The translations under genes were made by a program, and so were the position numbers. Shown here in pieces: positions 1-6,767 of a stretch of DNA of 11,113 nucleotides. The notes under the pieces were generated by a model, which was not told the origin of the DNA, ran no database searches, and worked only from the letters and a program-made list of their open reading frames with translations. This DNA is from an uncultured Clostridia bacterium (lineage in GTDB: Bacteria; Bacillota; Clostridia; Oscillospirales; Ruminococcaceae), in the NCBI GenBank assembly GCA_947175045.1, contig CAMWLH010000039.1, positions 1 through 11,113 of the forward strand, given 5' to 3'. Position 1 is the stretch's first letter; each line of letters begins with the position of its first letter.

Positions 1-1
1 G

Positions 2-17
2 GTTTGCGTACGCAAAC
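2..17. repeat. 16-bp perfect palindrome
   Basis: GTTTGCGTACGCAAAC equals its own reverse complement over all 16 bases. It sits at the window edge, so its context upstream is unknown. It could be the tip of a hairpin or a dimeric protein binding site. No gene is seen in positions 1-280. Confidence 0.6.
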
Positions 18-40
18 GATGATCGGTTCCCGTAATTGAT

Positions 41-98
41 AGTTTTGCGCAGCAATCGCGCTGCGGCTTATGGCATTATGTCGCTTTTGCGCAAAACT
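41..98. repeat. Intergenic hairpin, 11-bp perfect stem
   Basis: AGTTTTGCGCA (41-51) is the exact reverse complement of TGCGCAAAACT (88-98), with a 36-nt loop that holds a smaller CGCAGC/GCTGCG stem. No T-run follows on the plus strand, so it is not a clear intrinsic terminator. It may be part of a dispersed intergenic repeat: the TGCGGGAATTTTGAAAATC that follows near 130-148 resembles the end of the element at 2926-2946. Confidence 0.5.
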
Positions 99-189
99 TT
101 GGAGTGGAACGAAGCGTGCCTGCGGGAATTTTGAAAATCTTTTAAATCATTTAATTCTTGGCGACACATCTTAGCCGCATTACGGCACA

Positions 190-234
190 GGTCAACATAA
201 CTTAAAAGCATCAAAACTCGGGTCAACCTTAAAA
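190..234 (+). repeat. Direct repeat just upstream of a promoter
   Basis: GGTCAAC-ATAA-CTTAAAA (190-207) and GGTCAAC-CTTAAAA (221-234) are two near-copies with starts 31 bp apart, about three helical turns. They end 6 bp before the -35 box at 241. A tandem operator for a regulator of the tubulin-like gene is possible but unproven; chance similarity in AT-rich DNA is the alternative. Confidence 0.35.
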
Positions 235-240
235 TGACAT

Positions 241-269
241 TTGAACAAGTTTTTACCAGTAACTATAAT
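241..269 (+). promoter_or_regulatory. Sigma-A type promoter for the tubulin-like gene
   Basis: TTGAAC (241-246) and TATAAT (264-269) are separated by 17 bp, which is consensus spacing with a perfect -10 box. Transcription would begin near 276, leaving only about 14 nt before the GTG at 290. This indicates that the gene starts its own transcript rather than continuing an upstream operon. Confidence 0.75.
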
Positions 270-277
270 AATATTTC

Positions 278-284
278 GGGGTGA
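278..284 (+). promoter_or_regulatory. Ribosome binding site that decides the GTG start at 290
   Basis: GGGGTGA matches the 3' half of the extended Shine-Dalgarno sequence (GGTGAT) and lies 5 nt before GTG at 290. The earlier in-frame GTG at 281 falls inside this site and has no site of its own, so 290 is the better start. Confidence 0.55.
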
Positions 285-289
285 TTTTT

Positions 290-2572
290 GTGGAAGCAGA
301 GAAAATTGTTGAATGGCTCAAGCCGGAGCGTATCCGTAAGCTGTATACAAAGCATAAAAACAGCTTTGGTATAAACCGTCTGCTTATCATCGGTGTGGGG
401 AGAAACGGAATTGACTGCGCGCTACGCTGCAAGCACCTTGTGGAGAATCGCTTCGGCAGCAATGAGAAAAAGGTGCGATATATCGGCATAGGCGATGGGA
501 AAATGCTGGATGAGGCGGATTGGGAGGGATCGGTTTTTGCCGCGGAGGAAAAGGTCAGAATAGTGCCCGAGGAGGCGATCTACCCCTGCCTTAACGCGCC
601 TGAGAAGCTGCCCGATTATGTACGCTCATGGTTTGACGAGGGTCTGAAAAATTACTCCCCCGCGATTCCCATATACGGTCTTTCAAAGCGACAGTGCGGG
701 CGCTTGGCGCTGTTTAACTGCATAAAGCAGGTGACTAATGTCATAGCGAAAAGTGTGTCCGCTTTTGATGGAAGCGACAAGTCGCTGGAGGTCATCATTA
801 CAGGGAATCTCGGCGACGTTTTCTTCGGCGGAATGTTCATCGATCTCGCGTATATCGTGAAGGCGCTTTTCGTCGACGCAAAGTACCCGATAAAAATAAA
901 CGGATATATGTTCTGCCCCGATACCGCGGAGCTGGTGGAAAAGGAGCCGCGGGAGCTGGGAAACTACTACGGCAATACCATTATCGCGAAAAACGAGCTT
1001 GACCGATTTCAGTACGGCAAAAAGCATTTCGCGCAGAAATACTCCGACAGCTTTGAGGTGAAGTCCGATAAGCCGCCCTTTTCGGTGTGCTTTATCGCCG
1101 CGGCGCAGAAAAGCTACGCCTATACTATGAGCGTGGCGGCGGAGAAAATAATCTCGCGAATTGAGATATTGTTTGCCAAGGACGACGACGCGGAGAGCAT
1201 ACTTTCCTACAATATGCTCAGACCCGACGAGAGCCACGAATTTCGCTATCTGTCCTGCGGAGCGGCAGCGGTGGAGCTGCCGGTGGGCAAGATTTTATCC
1301 TACCTTTCGGTAAAGATATTCACGCTGCTTAATCAGAAACTCAATCAGAACAGCGTGGGACAAATGAGGCTGGGACTGTACGGGAGCAAGGTTACTCCCG
1401 ACGCGAAATATCTCGCGGCAAAGGCGGGACAGCTTCCCGAGCTGGAGTTTGACGAGCAGAAGAACCCCGCTTTCTCAATGAAGGAGCTGAAGAACGATTT
1501 TGAAGCTCCTATCCGCGAGATAGAAAAATGGCTTGACCTGACCGTGGAGCTTACGCAGCGGGGCGCGGATATGTGCCTGGAGGATATAGTAAAGGAAATA
1601 ATCAGAGAGTGCGAGGTTTCCAAGGCAGATATAAACCGCGGTCCGTTCTATGCGGTGGAGATAATAAAGAAATGCCTTTCGGAGCTGAGGGTGGCTATCG
1701 CCAAGGAGGATTTCGAGGTATCGGATATGGAGGAGCAGTGCCAGCGCTCCAAGAATCTTATGAACGGCGCTTACCGCAAGCTGCGCACCGCCGTTGTCTT
1801 TTCGGGAAAGGCGCTGGAGCAGTATATCTACGAGATAAAGGACTACGCGGAGTATAACCGCCGTCTGCGGACGGGCGGCATAGTGCTGGCGTTCTATAAG
1901 AAAATTTACGAGAAGCTGGACGAGTATTACAAGACCGAGCTCGCCAAGGCTACACAGCCCTTTGAGCTGATAACCGTGAACCGCGGGGCGATCTTAGAGG
2001 GTATAAACGCGGATAACGAGGAAAGCTGCATAACGGAGGCTTTCGGATTTGCGGAGATAACCGAAAAGCTGGACGAGATGGTAAAGGAGCAGCTCACGGA
2101 GGAGAACTTTTCCTACGTGTTCAAGGACTGCGACATACTCAAGGCGTCCGACGAGGAATCGGGGCTGGCGCGCGAGACCGTCAAGGTGGTGGGAAGAATG
2201 TTCGATTATCTTCTCGGGCTTAATTTCAGCGGTATGTGCGAGTTTTTTGGTATTGAGTACTCCGTAAGCGATATTATTGAGAGGTGCATAAAGGGTTCCG
2301 AGGCTGCGGCAAAGGTGACGGACAAGACCGCCGTAAGCCGCATTATCTGCCCCAGGGAAACACATGCCGGGGACATAGCGGAGCTTCGCGCGTCGCACGG
2401 AGGAATGGATTATATATGGAACGGTTCCGTGCTGAACAGGGGAGCCGTCGTAACGCAGATCGCGGGCGGGGTAAAGATCGAGAGCTTCAAGGGCTACGAT
2501 CTGTGGGAGAATATGCGGTATGCCTATGTCAATGATTCGCTGAAAAAGCACGGCATACACATTTTCAATTAG
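290..2572 (+). CDS. Tubulin-like domain protein with a degenerate nucleotide-binding signature
   Basis: This 760-residue protein resembles the bacterial tubulin-like (Tubulin_2) proteins, which are related to the tubulin/FtsZ GTPase fold and mostly uncharacterised. A Rossmann-like start LLIIGVGRNGID is visible, with the glycine loop at residues 35-40. It is followed by a GLSKRQCGRLALF segment, then VIITGNLGDVFFGGMFIDLAYIV, then MFCPDTAELVEKE, which together follow the family's motif order. The tubulin signature GGGTGSG is here GDVFFGG (residues 175-181), so GTP binding or hydrolysis is doubtful. The C-terminal half is long, charged and mostly helical by eye, without a recognised domain. There is no signal peptide or membrane segment, so it is probably cytoplasmic. 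GTG at 290 is preferred over GTG at 281 because of the ribosome site at 278-284. It is probably transcribed alone: its own promoter lies upstream and a repeat element lies downstream. A partner gene may lie outside the window. The family call is fairly sure; the function is unknown. Confidence 0.75.
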   Translation: MEAEKIVEWLKPERIRKLYTKHKNSFGINRLLIIGVGRNGIDCALRCKHLVENRFGSNEKKVRYIGIGDGKMLDEADWEGSVFAAEEKVRIVPEEAIYPCLNAPEKLPDYVRSWFDEGLKNYSPAIPIYGLSKRQCGRLALFNCIKQVTNVIAKSVSAFDGSDKSLEVIITGNLGDVFFGGMFIDLAYIVKALFVDAKYPIKINGYMFCPDTAELVEKEPRELGNYYGNTIIAKNELDRFQYGKKHFAQKYSDSFEVKSDKPPFSVCFIAAAQKSYAYTMSVAAEKIISRIEILFAKDDDAESILSYNMLRPDESHEFRYLSCGAAAVELPVGKILSYLSVKIFTLLNQKLNQNSVGQMRLGLYGSKVTPDAKYLAAKAGQLPELEFDEQKNPAFSMKELKNDFEAPIREIEKWLDLTVELTQRGADMCLEDIVKEIIRECEVSKADINRGPFYAVEIIKKCLSELRVAIAKEDFEVSDMEEQCQRSKNLMNGAYRKLRTAVVFSGKALEQYIYEIKDYAEYNRRLRTGGIVLAFYKKIYEKLDEYYKTELAKATQPFELITVNRGAILEGINADNEESCITEAFGFAEITEKLDEMVKEQLTEENFSYVFKDCDILKASDEESGLARETVKVVGRMFDYLLGLNFSGMCEFFGIEYSVSDIIERCIKGSEAAAKVTDKTAVSRIICPRETHAGDIAELRASHGGMDYIWNGSVLNRGAVVTQIAGGVKIESFKGYDLWENMRYAYVNDSLKKHGIHIFN

Positions 2573-2578
2573 AAATAA

Positions 2579-2737
2579 GGGCATTTCTAAAAACCGGTTT
2601 GAACAGGAAAAATCGGTAGAGTGCGTCGGCTGCAAGGAAAGCCGACGAAGCAAGGCTGTATGCCTCGCGAGGAGACTTGACGCAGCAGACGGTGTGCTAT
2701 GCCGATTTTTCCTCAAACAAGGTTTTTAGATGTGCCC
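2579..2737. mobile_element. MITE-like 159-bp inverted-repeat element
   Basis: The ends are GGGCATTTCTAAAAACC on the left and, read inward from the right, GGGCACATCTAAAAACC (15 of 17 identical). Further in, AGGAAAAATCGG (2605-2616) is exactly complementary to 2702-2713. Inside is a perfect 8-bp hairpin, CGTCGGCT/AGCCGACG (2624-2631 with 2640-2647), and the palindrome CCTCGCGAGG (2663-2672). The tetranucleotide ATAA flanks both sides (2575-2578 and 2738-2741), which looks like a target-site duplication. It encodes no transposase, so it would need one supplied in trans. It begins 6 bp after the tubulin-like gene's stop codon, and as a long RNA hairpin it may also end or stabilise that transcript. 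Confidence 0.6.
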
Positions 2738-2746
2738 ATAAGAGGT

Positions 2747-2763
2747 AGGAGGAATTTAAGGAG
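2747..2763 (+). promoter_or_regulatory. Two strong ribosome-site sequences far upstream of the transglutaminase start
   Basis: AGGAGG begins near 2747 and AAGGAG spans 2758-2763, the latter 2 nt before an ATG at 2766. They are about 185 nt from the likely transglutaminase ATG, which has only a weak site of its own. They serve either the small ORF at 2766 or are the transglutaminase gene's original ribosome site, separated from it by an inserted repeat. Confidence 0.4.
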
Positions 2764-2765
2764 AT

Positions 2766-2942
2766 ATGCCCGCAGACAGCAGCATAATGCTCACGCAGAA
2801 AAGCAGCGCTCAAAAAGAGCAATTCGCCCGCGCGGGAAATTTTTCCGCAGCAAGCCATGAAAGCGTAACAGAGCGAAGCGGAGCGGAGCTTTTATGGCGC
2901 GGTAGTGCAAGCGCGGCTTGCATGGTGCGGGAAAATTTTTAA
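2766..2942 (+). CDS. Possible 58-residue leader ORF, or a translated repeat
   Basis: An ATG behind AAGGAG opens a 58-codon frame (starting MPADSSIMLTQK, ending MVRENF) with TAA at 2940-2942. The stop lies 4 nt before the ATG of the transglutaminase gene, in a different frame, a geometry suited to translational coupling. Against a real protein: the AAGGAG-to-ATG gap of 2 nt is short (although AGGAGG at 2747 lies further back), the composition is Ser/Ala-rich without a recognisable fold, and most of the ORF coincides with a hairpin-rich segment that looks like a dispersed repeat. I cannot assign a function. Confidence 0.25.
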   Translation: MPADSSIMLTQKSSAQKEQFARAGNFSAASHESVTERSGAELLWRGSASAACMVRENF

Positions 2943-2946
2943 AATC
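2832..2946. repeat. Hairpin-rich REP-like intergenic repeat
   Basis: Three structures are packed here. GCGGGAAATTTTTCCGC (2832-2848) is a near palindrome. GCCATGAAAGC (2854-2864) pairs with GCTTTTATGGC (2888-2898) at 10 of 11 positions plus a G-U pair. TGCAAGC-GCG-GCTTGCA (2906-2922) is a perfect 7-bp hairpin. The stretch ends in TGCGGGAAAATTTTTAAAATC, close to TGCGGGAATTTTGAAAATC near 130-148, which suggests a family of scattered intergenic repeats. It runs right up to the transglutaminase ATG. Confidence 0.45.
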
Positions 2947-5592
2947 ATGAAAACTAAAGAACTATCGAGCGGTGTGCTGGTCTATGACAGATATTATACG
3001 GCAAAGCCGCGCGCCGTGCTGCTGACTCTTAAAAAAACGCTGGTATGCTGCGCATTGGCGGTATTCTCGATGATGTACATATTCGTCGAATACGAATTTG
3101 AGACAGACCTGGCGTTGATGGCGGCGGTAACGGCGGCGTTAAGCGTCGGGTTTTCGGTGCTGTTCGTGTTTGTGAAGAAGAGGTTCGCGATTCCCGCGAT
3201 GCTTTTTGTGGCAGGGCTTTATGTGTGGCGGAGCTATGAGGATCTGTGGCGGACGTTTTCGTATTTTGTGGACGAGGCGATGCTGCTGACAGACGGACGG
3301 TTTCTGCACCCGAAGGGGTATCTCTTTCATGACGCCGCACGTCTGACGACCTATAATCCCTTTTATAATGAGGGAATGCTGATGGGCTGCTGCCTGCTGT
3401 GCGGGCTGTACGCGCTGGTGTGCGCCGCAGCAATGTCAAAAAGACCGCGGGTCATGCCGCCGCTGCTGATGTTTATTGCTTTGTGCGTTCCAAGAGTCAT
3501 TGCTGAAACGCTGGAATTCAATGTGTGGCTTCTGCCCACGCTCGCGTGTTTTGCGGGGGTAGCGGCTATCTCGGCGGGATATTCGGGGGGGCTGGCTATG
3601 AACAGCTCCTCGCGTAAAAATGCGTCCAAAGAGGAAAAGAGCTTCCGCAAAAAGGCGGCGAGCGCGGGGTACATAAAGCGTGTATCAATGTCCGCGAGCT
3701 TTTATTCAAAGTATTTCGCGGTAGCCATGTACTGTGCGGCGATGTTCGCGTTGAGCGCGGGAGTCTCTTCGGTGGTATTCGGCGCGGGCAGCAGCATTGA
3801 CTATACGGATATTTATGAGTTTATTATGAATATCGGCGAGGAATCGGGCGTGGTGGTGTCGCCCTTTGAGCAGGGACCCGCGGCGGATTATTTTACCAAT
3901 CCCCGCCGCACCGAAACCGACAGTGAGCTTAATATTTCCTCCCCGGGTACCGGAGAGCAGGATATAATCCGCGTCAGCTACACCGGCGACAAGCCGGTAT
4001 ATCTGCGCGGTGATATAGGCGCGAGGTTCACGGGGAGATCGTGGATATCCCCCATAAAGGATGTGCCGATGGACTGGCACGGCTTTGGGCTGGACGAGGA
4101 TTACCGCCCCTGCGAGATGAGGGTGGCTCACTCGCTTATGACCACCATGGGCTACGCCGCCGAGGAGCATATCGCCGTTTCGGATATCACGATAGATTAT
4201 CTTTGTGATTCCTCGGTGGTGTTCCTGCCGCCCTATACCGCGGAGTATTCTTATTTCAACAATGAACGCTTCGACGTTTACGGGGACGTGGTGGTGAGAG
4301 TCAACGACGACTACGGTTCGGTGAACACGGTGCAGTGCACCGCTCTTGTTCCCGCATATACCAATATGGACAACTCATCGGCGGTAAGCGGCGCAGACAG
4401 CATTTCCTTTATTGAGAGCTGCTTTGACGAGAGCTACTGCACGATGGACTCCATTTACAGCAGCGTAGTGCCGGAAATGGCGCATACGACCAATGTTTTC
4501 CTGAATTATGAGAGGTATGTGAACGATAATTATATCGCCGTTCCCGAGAATATTTCGGGCAGGATATCCGCTTTCATAACGGACAGCGGAATTGACGTTA
4601 AGGTGGTGGAGGCGCTCAATGAACGGGTCGGCGATAGATATTCGACAGCCATTGATGCATATACCATCGCTTCGGTCGTTGCGGACTATCTGCGGGAGAA
4701 CTATACCTACTCACTCACCGCGCCCATAGATCAGAGCGATCCTGTGATGAGCTTTCTCACGACTGTAAAGAGCGGTCACTGCTCCCTTTACGCAAGCGCT
4801 ATGACGCTTATAATGCGTGAGATGAACATTCCCGCGAGATACTGCACGGGCTTTGTGGTAGACCCCTCAAACAGCGGTTCTCCCGTTGTGCTGAAATCAA
4901 AGAACCTGCACGCCTGGTGCGAGGTTTATATCGGAGAGCTCGGCTGGGTGACCTTCGATCCCACCAGCTCCTCTATCTATCCCAATGCCAATAATCCCGC
5001 TGTGCCGCCCGTTACGGCTCCGCCGCAGAGCACTACTGGCACTACGCCGCCCCGAACCTCAGCAACGAGCCGCCCCGATGTTCACGACACGGCGGAGGGA
5101 TCGACCGTTCCCACAAGCGAGAGCGGCGAGACCGCCGAGGTTCAGGGATTTGATATCAAGCCGTTCCTGCCCTATATAATTTCCTGCGCGGCAGTAATAT
5201 TTATCGTTGTCTCGGCGGCTGTCGCGGTTTGCAGTCTGCGGGAGCTCAACAGGCGTTCTCGCAGGAGCTTCAATTCCCTTAAAAAGGACGAATCCGGGCA
5301 GGCTGCCGCGGTTATCTACCGCCTGCTGCTGGAGATCGCCGAGATATGCAGGGTAACGCCCGCGGGCGGAGAGCTCCCCAATATTTTCTATAAGCGGCTT
5401 GACGAGCAGCTCGGCACGGCGCTTTCGGAGCGCACGGAGCTACTGGAGGCTATCGCTTTCGGCTCCTACAAAGCAAGCCCCGCGGAGCGCGACTGGTTGG
5501 CTAAGCAGCTTGAAAATATGGTTCGCACCGCGGATAAATCGGTAGGTCTTGCGCGCAGGGTAAGAATAAGGAAAATTCTGGTAAAAAAATAA
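2947..5592 (+). CDS. Membrane-anchored transglutaminase-like protein (TgpA type)
   Basis: This 881-residue protein has about seven hydrophobic segments in its first 280 residues (roughly 31-48, 55-76, 80-94, 141-162, 168-185, 192-213, 254-280). A large, presumably extracellular region follows (280-738), then another membrane segment (740-764) and a soluble C-terminal tail. The transglutaminase core carries the catalytic triad: Cys612 in KSGHCSLYASAM, His655 in NLHAWCEVY and Asp671 in WVTFDPT. A Pro/Thr/Ser-rich linker (about 682-735) leads to the last membrane segment. The tail resembles the DUF4129-like region of TgpA proteins. The enzyme could cross-link or cleave cell-surface proteins or peptides; the substrate is unknown. 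Family members often sit beside MoxR ATPase and DUF58 genes, which are not seen here. I chose ATG 2947 because the hydrophobic N-terminus fits from there; a GTG at 2905 would add 14 repeat-derived residues. No clear ribosome site precedes 2947. Confidence 0.85.
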   Translation: MKTKELSSGVLVYDRYYTAKPRAVLLTLKKTLVCCALAVFSMMYIFVEYEFETDLALMAAVTAALSVGFSVLFVFVKKRFAIPAMLFVAGLYVWRSYEDLWRTFSYFVDEAMLLTDGRFLHPKGYLFHDAARLTTYNPFYNEGMLMGCCLLCGLYALVCAAAMSKRPRVMPPLLMFIALCVPRVIAETLEFNVWLLPTLACFAGVAAISAGYSGGLAMNSSSRKNASKEEKSFRKKAASAGYIKRVSMSASFYSKYFAVAMYCAAMFALSAGVSSVVFGAGSSIDYTDIYEFIMNIGEESGVVVSPFEQGPAADYFTNPRRTETDSELNISSPGTGEQDIIRVSYTGDKPVYLRGDIGARFTGRSWISPIKDVPMDWHGFGLDEDYRPCEMRVAHSLMTTMGYAAEEHIAVSDITIDYLCDSSVVFLPPYTAEYSYFNNERFDVYGDVVVRVNDDYGSVNTVQCTALVPAYTNMDNSSAVSGADSISFIESCFDESYCTMDSIYSSVVPEMAHTTNVFLNYERYVNDNYIAVPENISGRISAFITDSGIDVKVVEALNERVGDRYSTAIDAYTIASVVADYLRENYTYSLTAPIDQSDPVMSFLTTVKSGHCSLYASAMTLIMREMNIPARYCTGFVVDPSNSGSPVVLKSKNLHAWCEVYIGELGWVTFDPTSSSIYPNANNPAVPPVTAPPQSTTGTTPPRTSATSRPDVHDTAEGSTVPTSESGETAEVQGFDIKPFLPYIISCAAVIFIVVSAAVAVCSLRELNRRSRRSFNSLKKDESGQAAAVIYRLLLEIAEICRVTPAGGELPNIFYKRLDEQLGTALSERTELLEAIAFGSYKASPAERDWLAKQLENMVRTADKSVGLARRVRIRKILVKK

Positions 5593-5615
5593 TTTTGTAA
5601 AAAGCAAAATAACTG

Positions 5616-5644
5616 TTGATTTTTTACGGACAATTTGGTATAAT
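5616..5644 (+). promoter_or_regulatory. Sigma-A type promoter for the DHH phosphoesterase gene
   Basis: TTGATT (5616-5621) and a perfect TATAAT (5639-5644) are spaced by 17 bp. Transcription would begin near 5651, giving a leader of about 67 nt. No strong terminator is visible after the transglutaminase stop at 5592, only a weak ATTTTG/CAAAAT stem, so read-through from that gene is also possible. Confidence 0.7.
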
Positions 5645-5659
5645 TAGAAGTAAGAAATA

Positions 5660-5695
5660 AGGAGGAGGGAATAAGACGCGTTATTTCCTGTTCCT
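5660..5695 (+). promoter_or_regulatory. Leader hairpin that hides a purine-rich ribosome-site look-alike
   Basis: AGGAGGAGGGAATAA (5660-5674) pairs with TTATTTCCTGTTCCT (5681-5695): 12 Watson-Crick pairs, two G-U pairs and one mismatch around a 6-nt loop. The left arm is a very strong Shine-Dalgarno-like sequence with no start codon near it. The functional site AAGGAG (5704-5709) lies 8 nt after the hairpin. It may act as mRNA stabiliser, ribosome standby site or regulatory structure; no T-run follows, so it is not a terminator. Confidence 0.45.
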
Positions 5696-5717
5696 AAATA
5701 TAAAAGGAGTTAATGTT

Positions 5718-6659
5718 ATGGCTATGAGACTTATAACTCGTTCGGATTTTGACGGGCTCGCCTGCGGAGCGCTTCTGCTTTGCGCCGGTGTTGTTGATTC
5801 GTGGACTTTTGCGCACCCGAAGGATCTTCAGGACGGACTTGTGCCCGTAACCGAGAATGATTGCCTTGCCAATGTGCCCTTTGTTGAGGGCTGCGGGCTG
5901 TGGTTCGACCATCACTCCAGCGAGGAAGAGCGCAGGAAGTATAAGGGTAAGTACAAGGGCGAGAGCCGTATAACTCCCAGTTGCGCGAGAATAATTTATG
6001 AGTATTACGGCGGAAAGGAGCGCTTCCCCAATTTCGACGACCTTATGGAGGCGGTCGACAAGGTGGACAGCGGCAACCTCACCCGCGACGAGGTTCTGAA
6101 CCCGTCCGGCTGGATACTGGTGGGATTCCTTATGGATCCCAGAACGGGTCTGGGGCGTTTCAGAAACTTTACGATAAGCAACTATCAGCTTATGGAGAAG
6201 CTGCTGAAATGCTGCGCTTACATGACTACCGATGAAATACTCGATATGCCCGATATAAAGGAGCGTATTGAGCTCTACAACGAGCAGACCGAGAAGTTCA
6301 AGGATATGGTGCATGAGCATACCCGCGTCGAGGGCGATCTGATAATCACCGATCTGCGCGGCGTTTCGCCCATCTACACGGGCAACCGCTTCCTGATATA
6401 TTCGCTTTATCCCGAGCAGAACATATCCTGCTGGATAGTTGACGGAAAGGGAGGCAAGGGGTGCTCCTGCGCAGTTGGCTATTCGATACTTAACCGCACC
6501 AGCCGCGTGAACGTCGGCAGCCTTATGCTGAAATACGGCGGCGGCGGACATATGGCGGTGGGTACCTGCCAGTTCTCCGATGAGGAAGCTCCGGAGAAAG
6601 TGCCGCAGCTTATCAATGAACTGGTTCATTATGACGAGCTGTATTTGCAGAAGAATTGA
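5718..6659 (+). CDS. DHH-family phosphoesterase
   Basis: This 313-residue protein belongs to the DHH/DHHA1 phosphoesterases, which use metal ions to cleave phosphodiester or phosphoanhydride bonds (nanoRNases, cyclic dinucleotide hydrolases, exopolyphosphatases). The first motif reads TRSDFDG (residues 7-13), with Arg-Ser in place of the usual His before the Asp-x-Asp pair. The signature FDHH has DHH at 64-66. A third acidic motif is DKVDS (114-118). The C-terminal DHHA1 substrate motif is GGGGHMA, with His278. No membrane segment is visible, so it should be cytoplasmic. ATG 5718 lies 8 nt after AAGGAG (5704-5709), better than the alternative ATG at 5724. It has its own promoter and leader hairpin and ends at a shared terminator, so it is probably a single-gene unit. 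The substrate cannot be read from sequence; the Arg variant recalls proteins annotated as exopolyphosphatase-like. Confidence 0.88.
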   Translation: MAMRLITRSDFDGLACGALLLCAGVVDSWTFAHPKDLQDGLVPVTENDCLANVPFVEGCGLWFDHHSSEEERRKYKGKYKGESRITPSCARIIYEYYGGKERFPNFDDLMEAVDKVDSGNLTRDEVLNPSGWILVGFLMDPRTGLGRFRNFTISNYQLMEKLLKCCAYMTTDEILDMPDIKERIELYNEQTEKFKDMVHEHTRVEGDLIITDLRGVSPIYTGNRFLIYSLYPEQNISCWIVDGKGGKGCSCAVGYSILNRTSRVNVGSLMLKYGGGGHMAVGTCQFSDEEAPEKVPQLINELVHYDELYLQKN

Positions 6660-6668
6660 TAATAAATA

Positions 6669-6703
6669 AAAACGGCTGTCCGCAACAAGGGGATAGCCGT
6701 TTT
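6669..6703. terminator. Two-way intrinsic terminator between convergent genes
   Basis: AAAACGGCTGTCC (6669-6681) pairs with GGATAGCCGTTTT (6691-6703): 12 Watson-Crick pairs plus one G-U, with a 9-nt loop. On the plus strand it ends in a short T-run 10 nt after the DHH gene. On the minus strand the stem is followed by TTTTTATTTATT, a better tail, so it also fits the end of the minus-strand operon 65 nt downstream of its last stop codon. Confidence 0.85.
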
Positions 6704-6767
6704 GGTGTAACATTATACAAGAAAAATGATTTGGCAGAGTGATATTAATTTAAAAAAATCAATAGCG

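Noticed and set aside
1994..2716. Minus-strand frame of 240 codons crossing the tubulin-like gene end and the MITE-like element
   Set aside because: Most of it is antisense to the tubulin-like gene and the rest is translated inverted repeat.
2905..2946. GTG start of the transglutaminase gene at 2905
   Set aside because: The added residues come from the hairpin repeat and no ribosome site lies at a suitable distance; ATG 2947 fits the membrane-protein N-terminus better.
5694..6713. Long open frame on the minus strand (339 codons) over the DHH gene
   Set aside because: It lies opposite a clear DHH-family gene, has no recognisable domain, and overlaps promoter, leader and terminator; it is an antisense shadow of codon bias.
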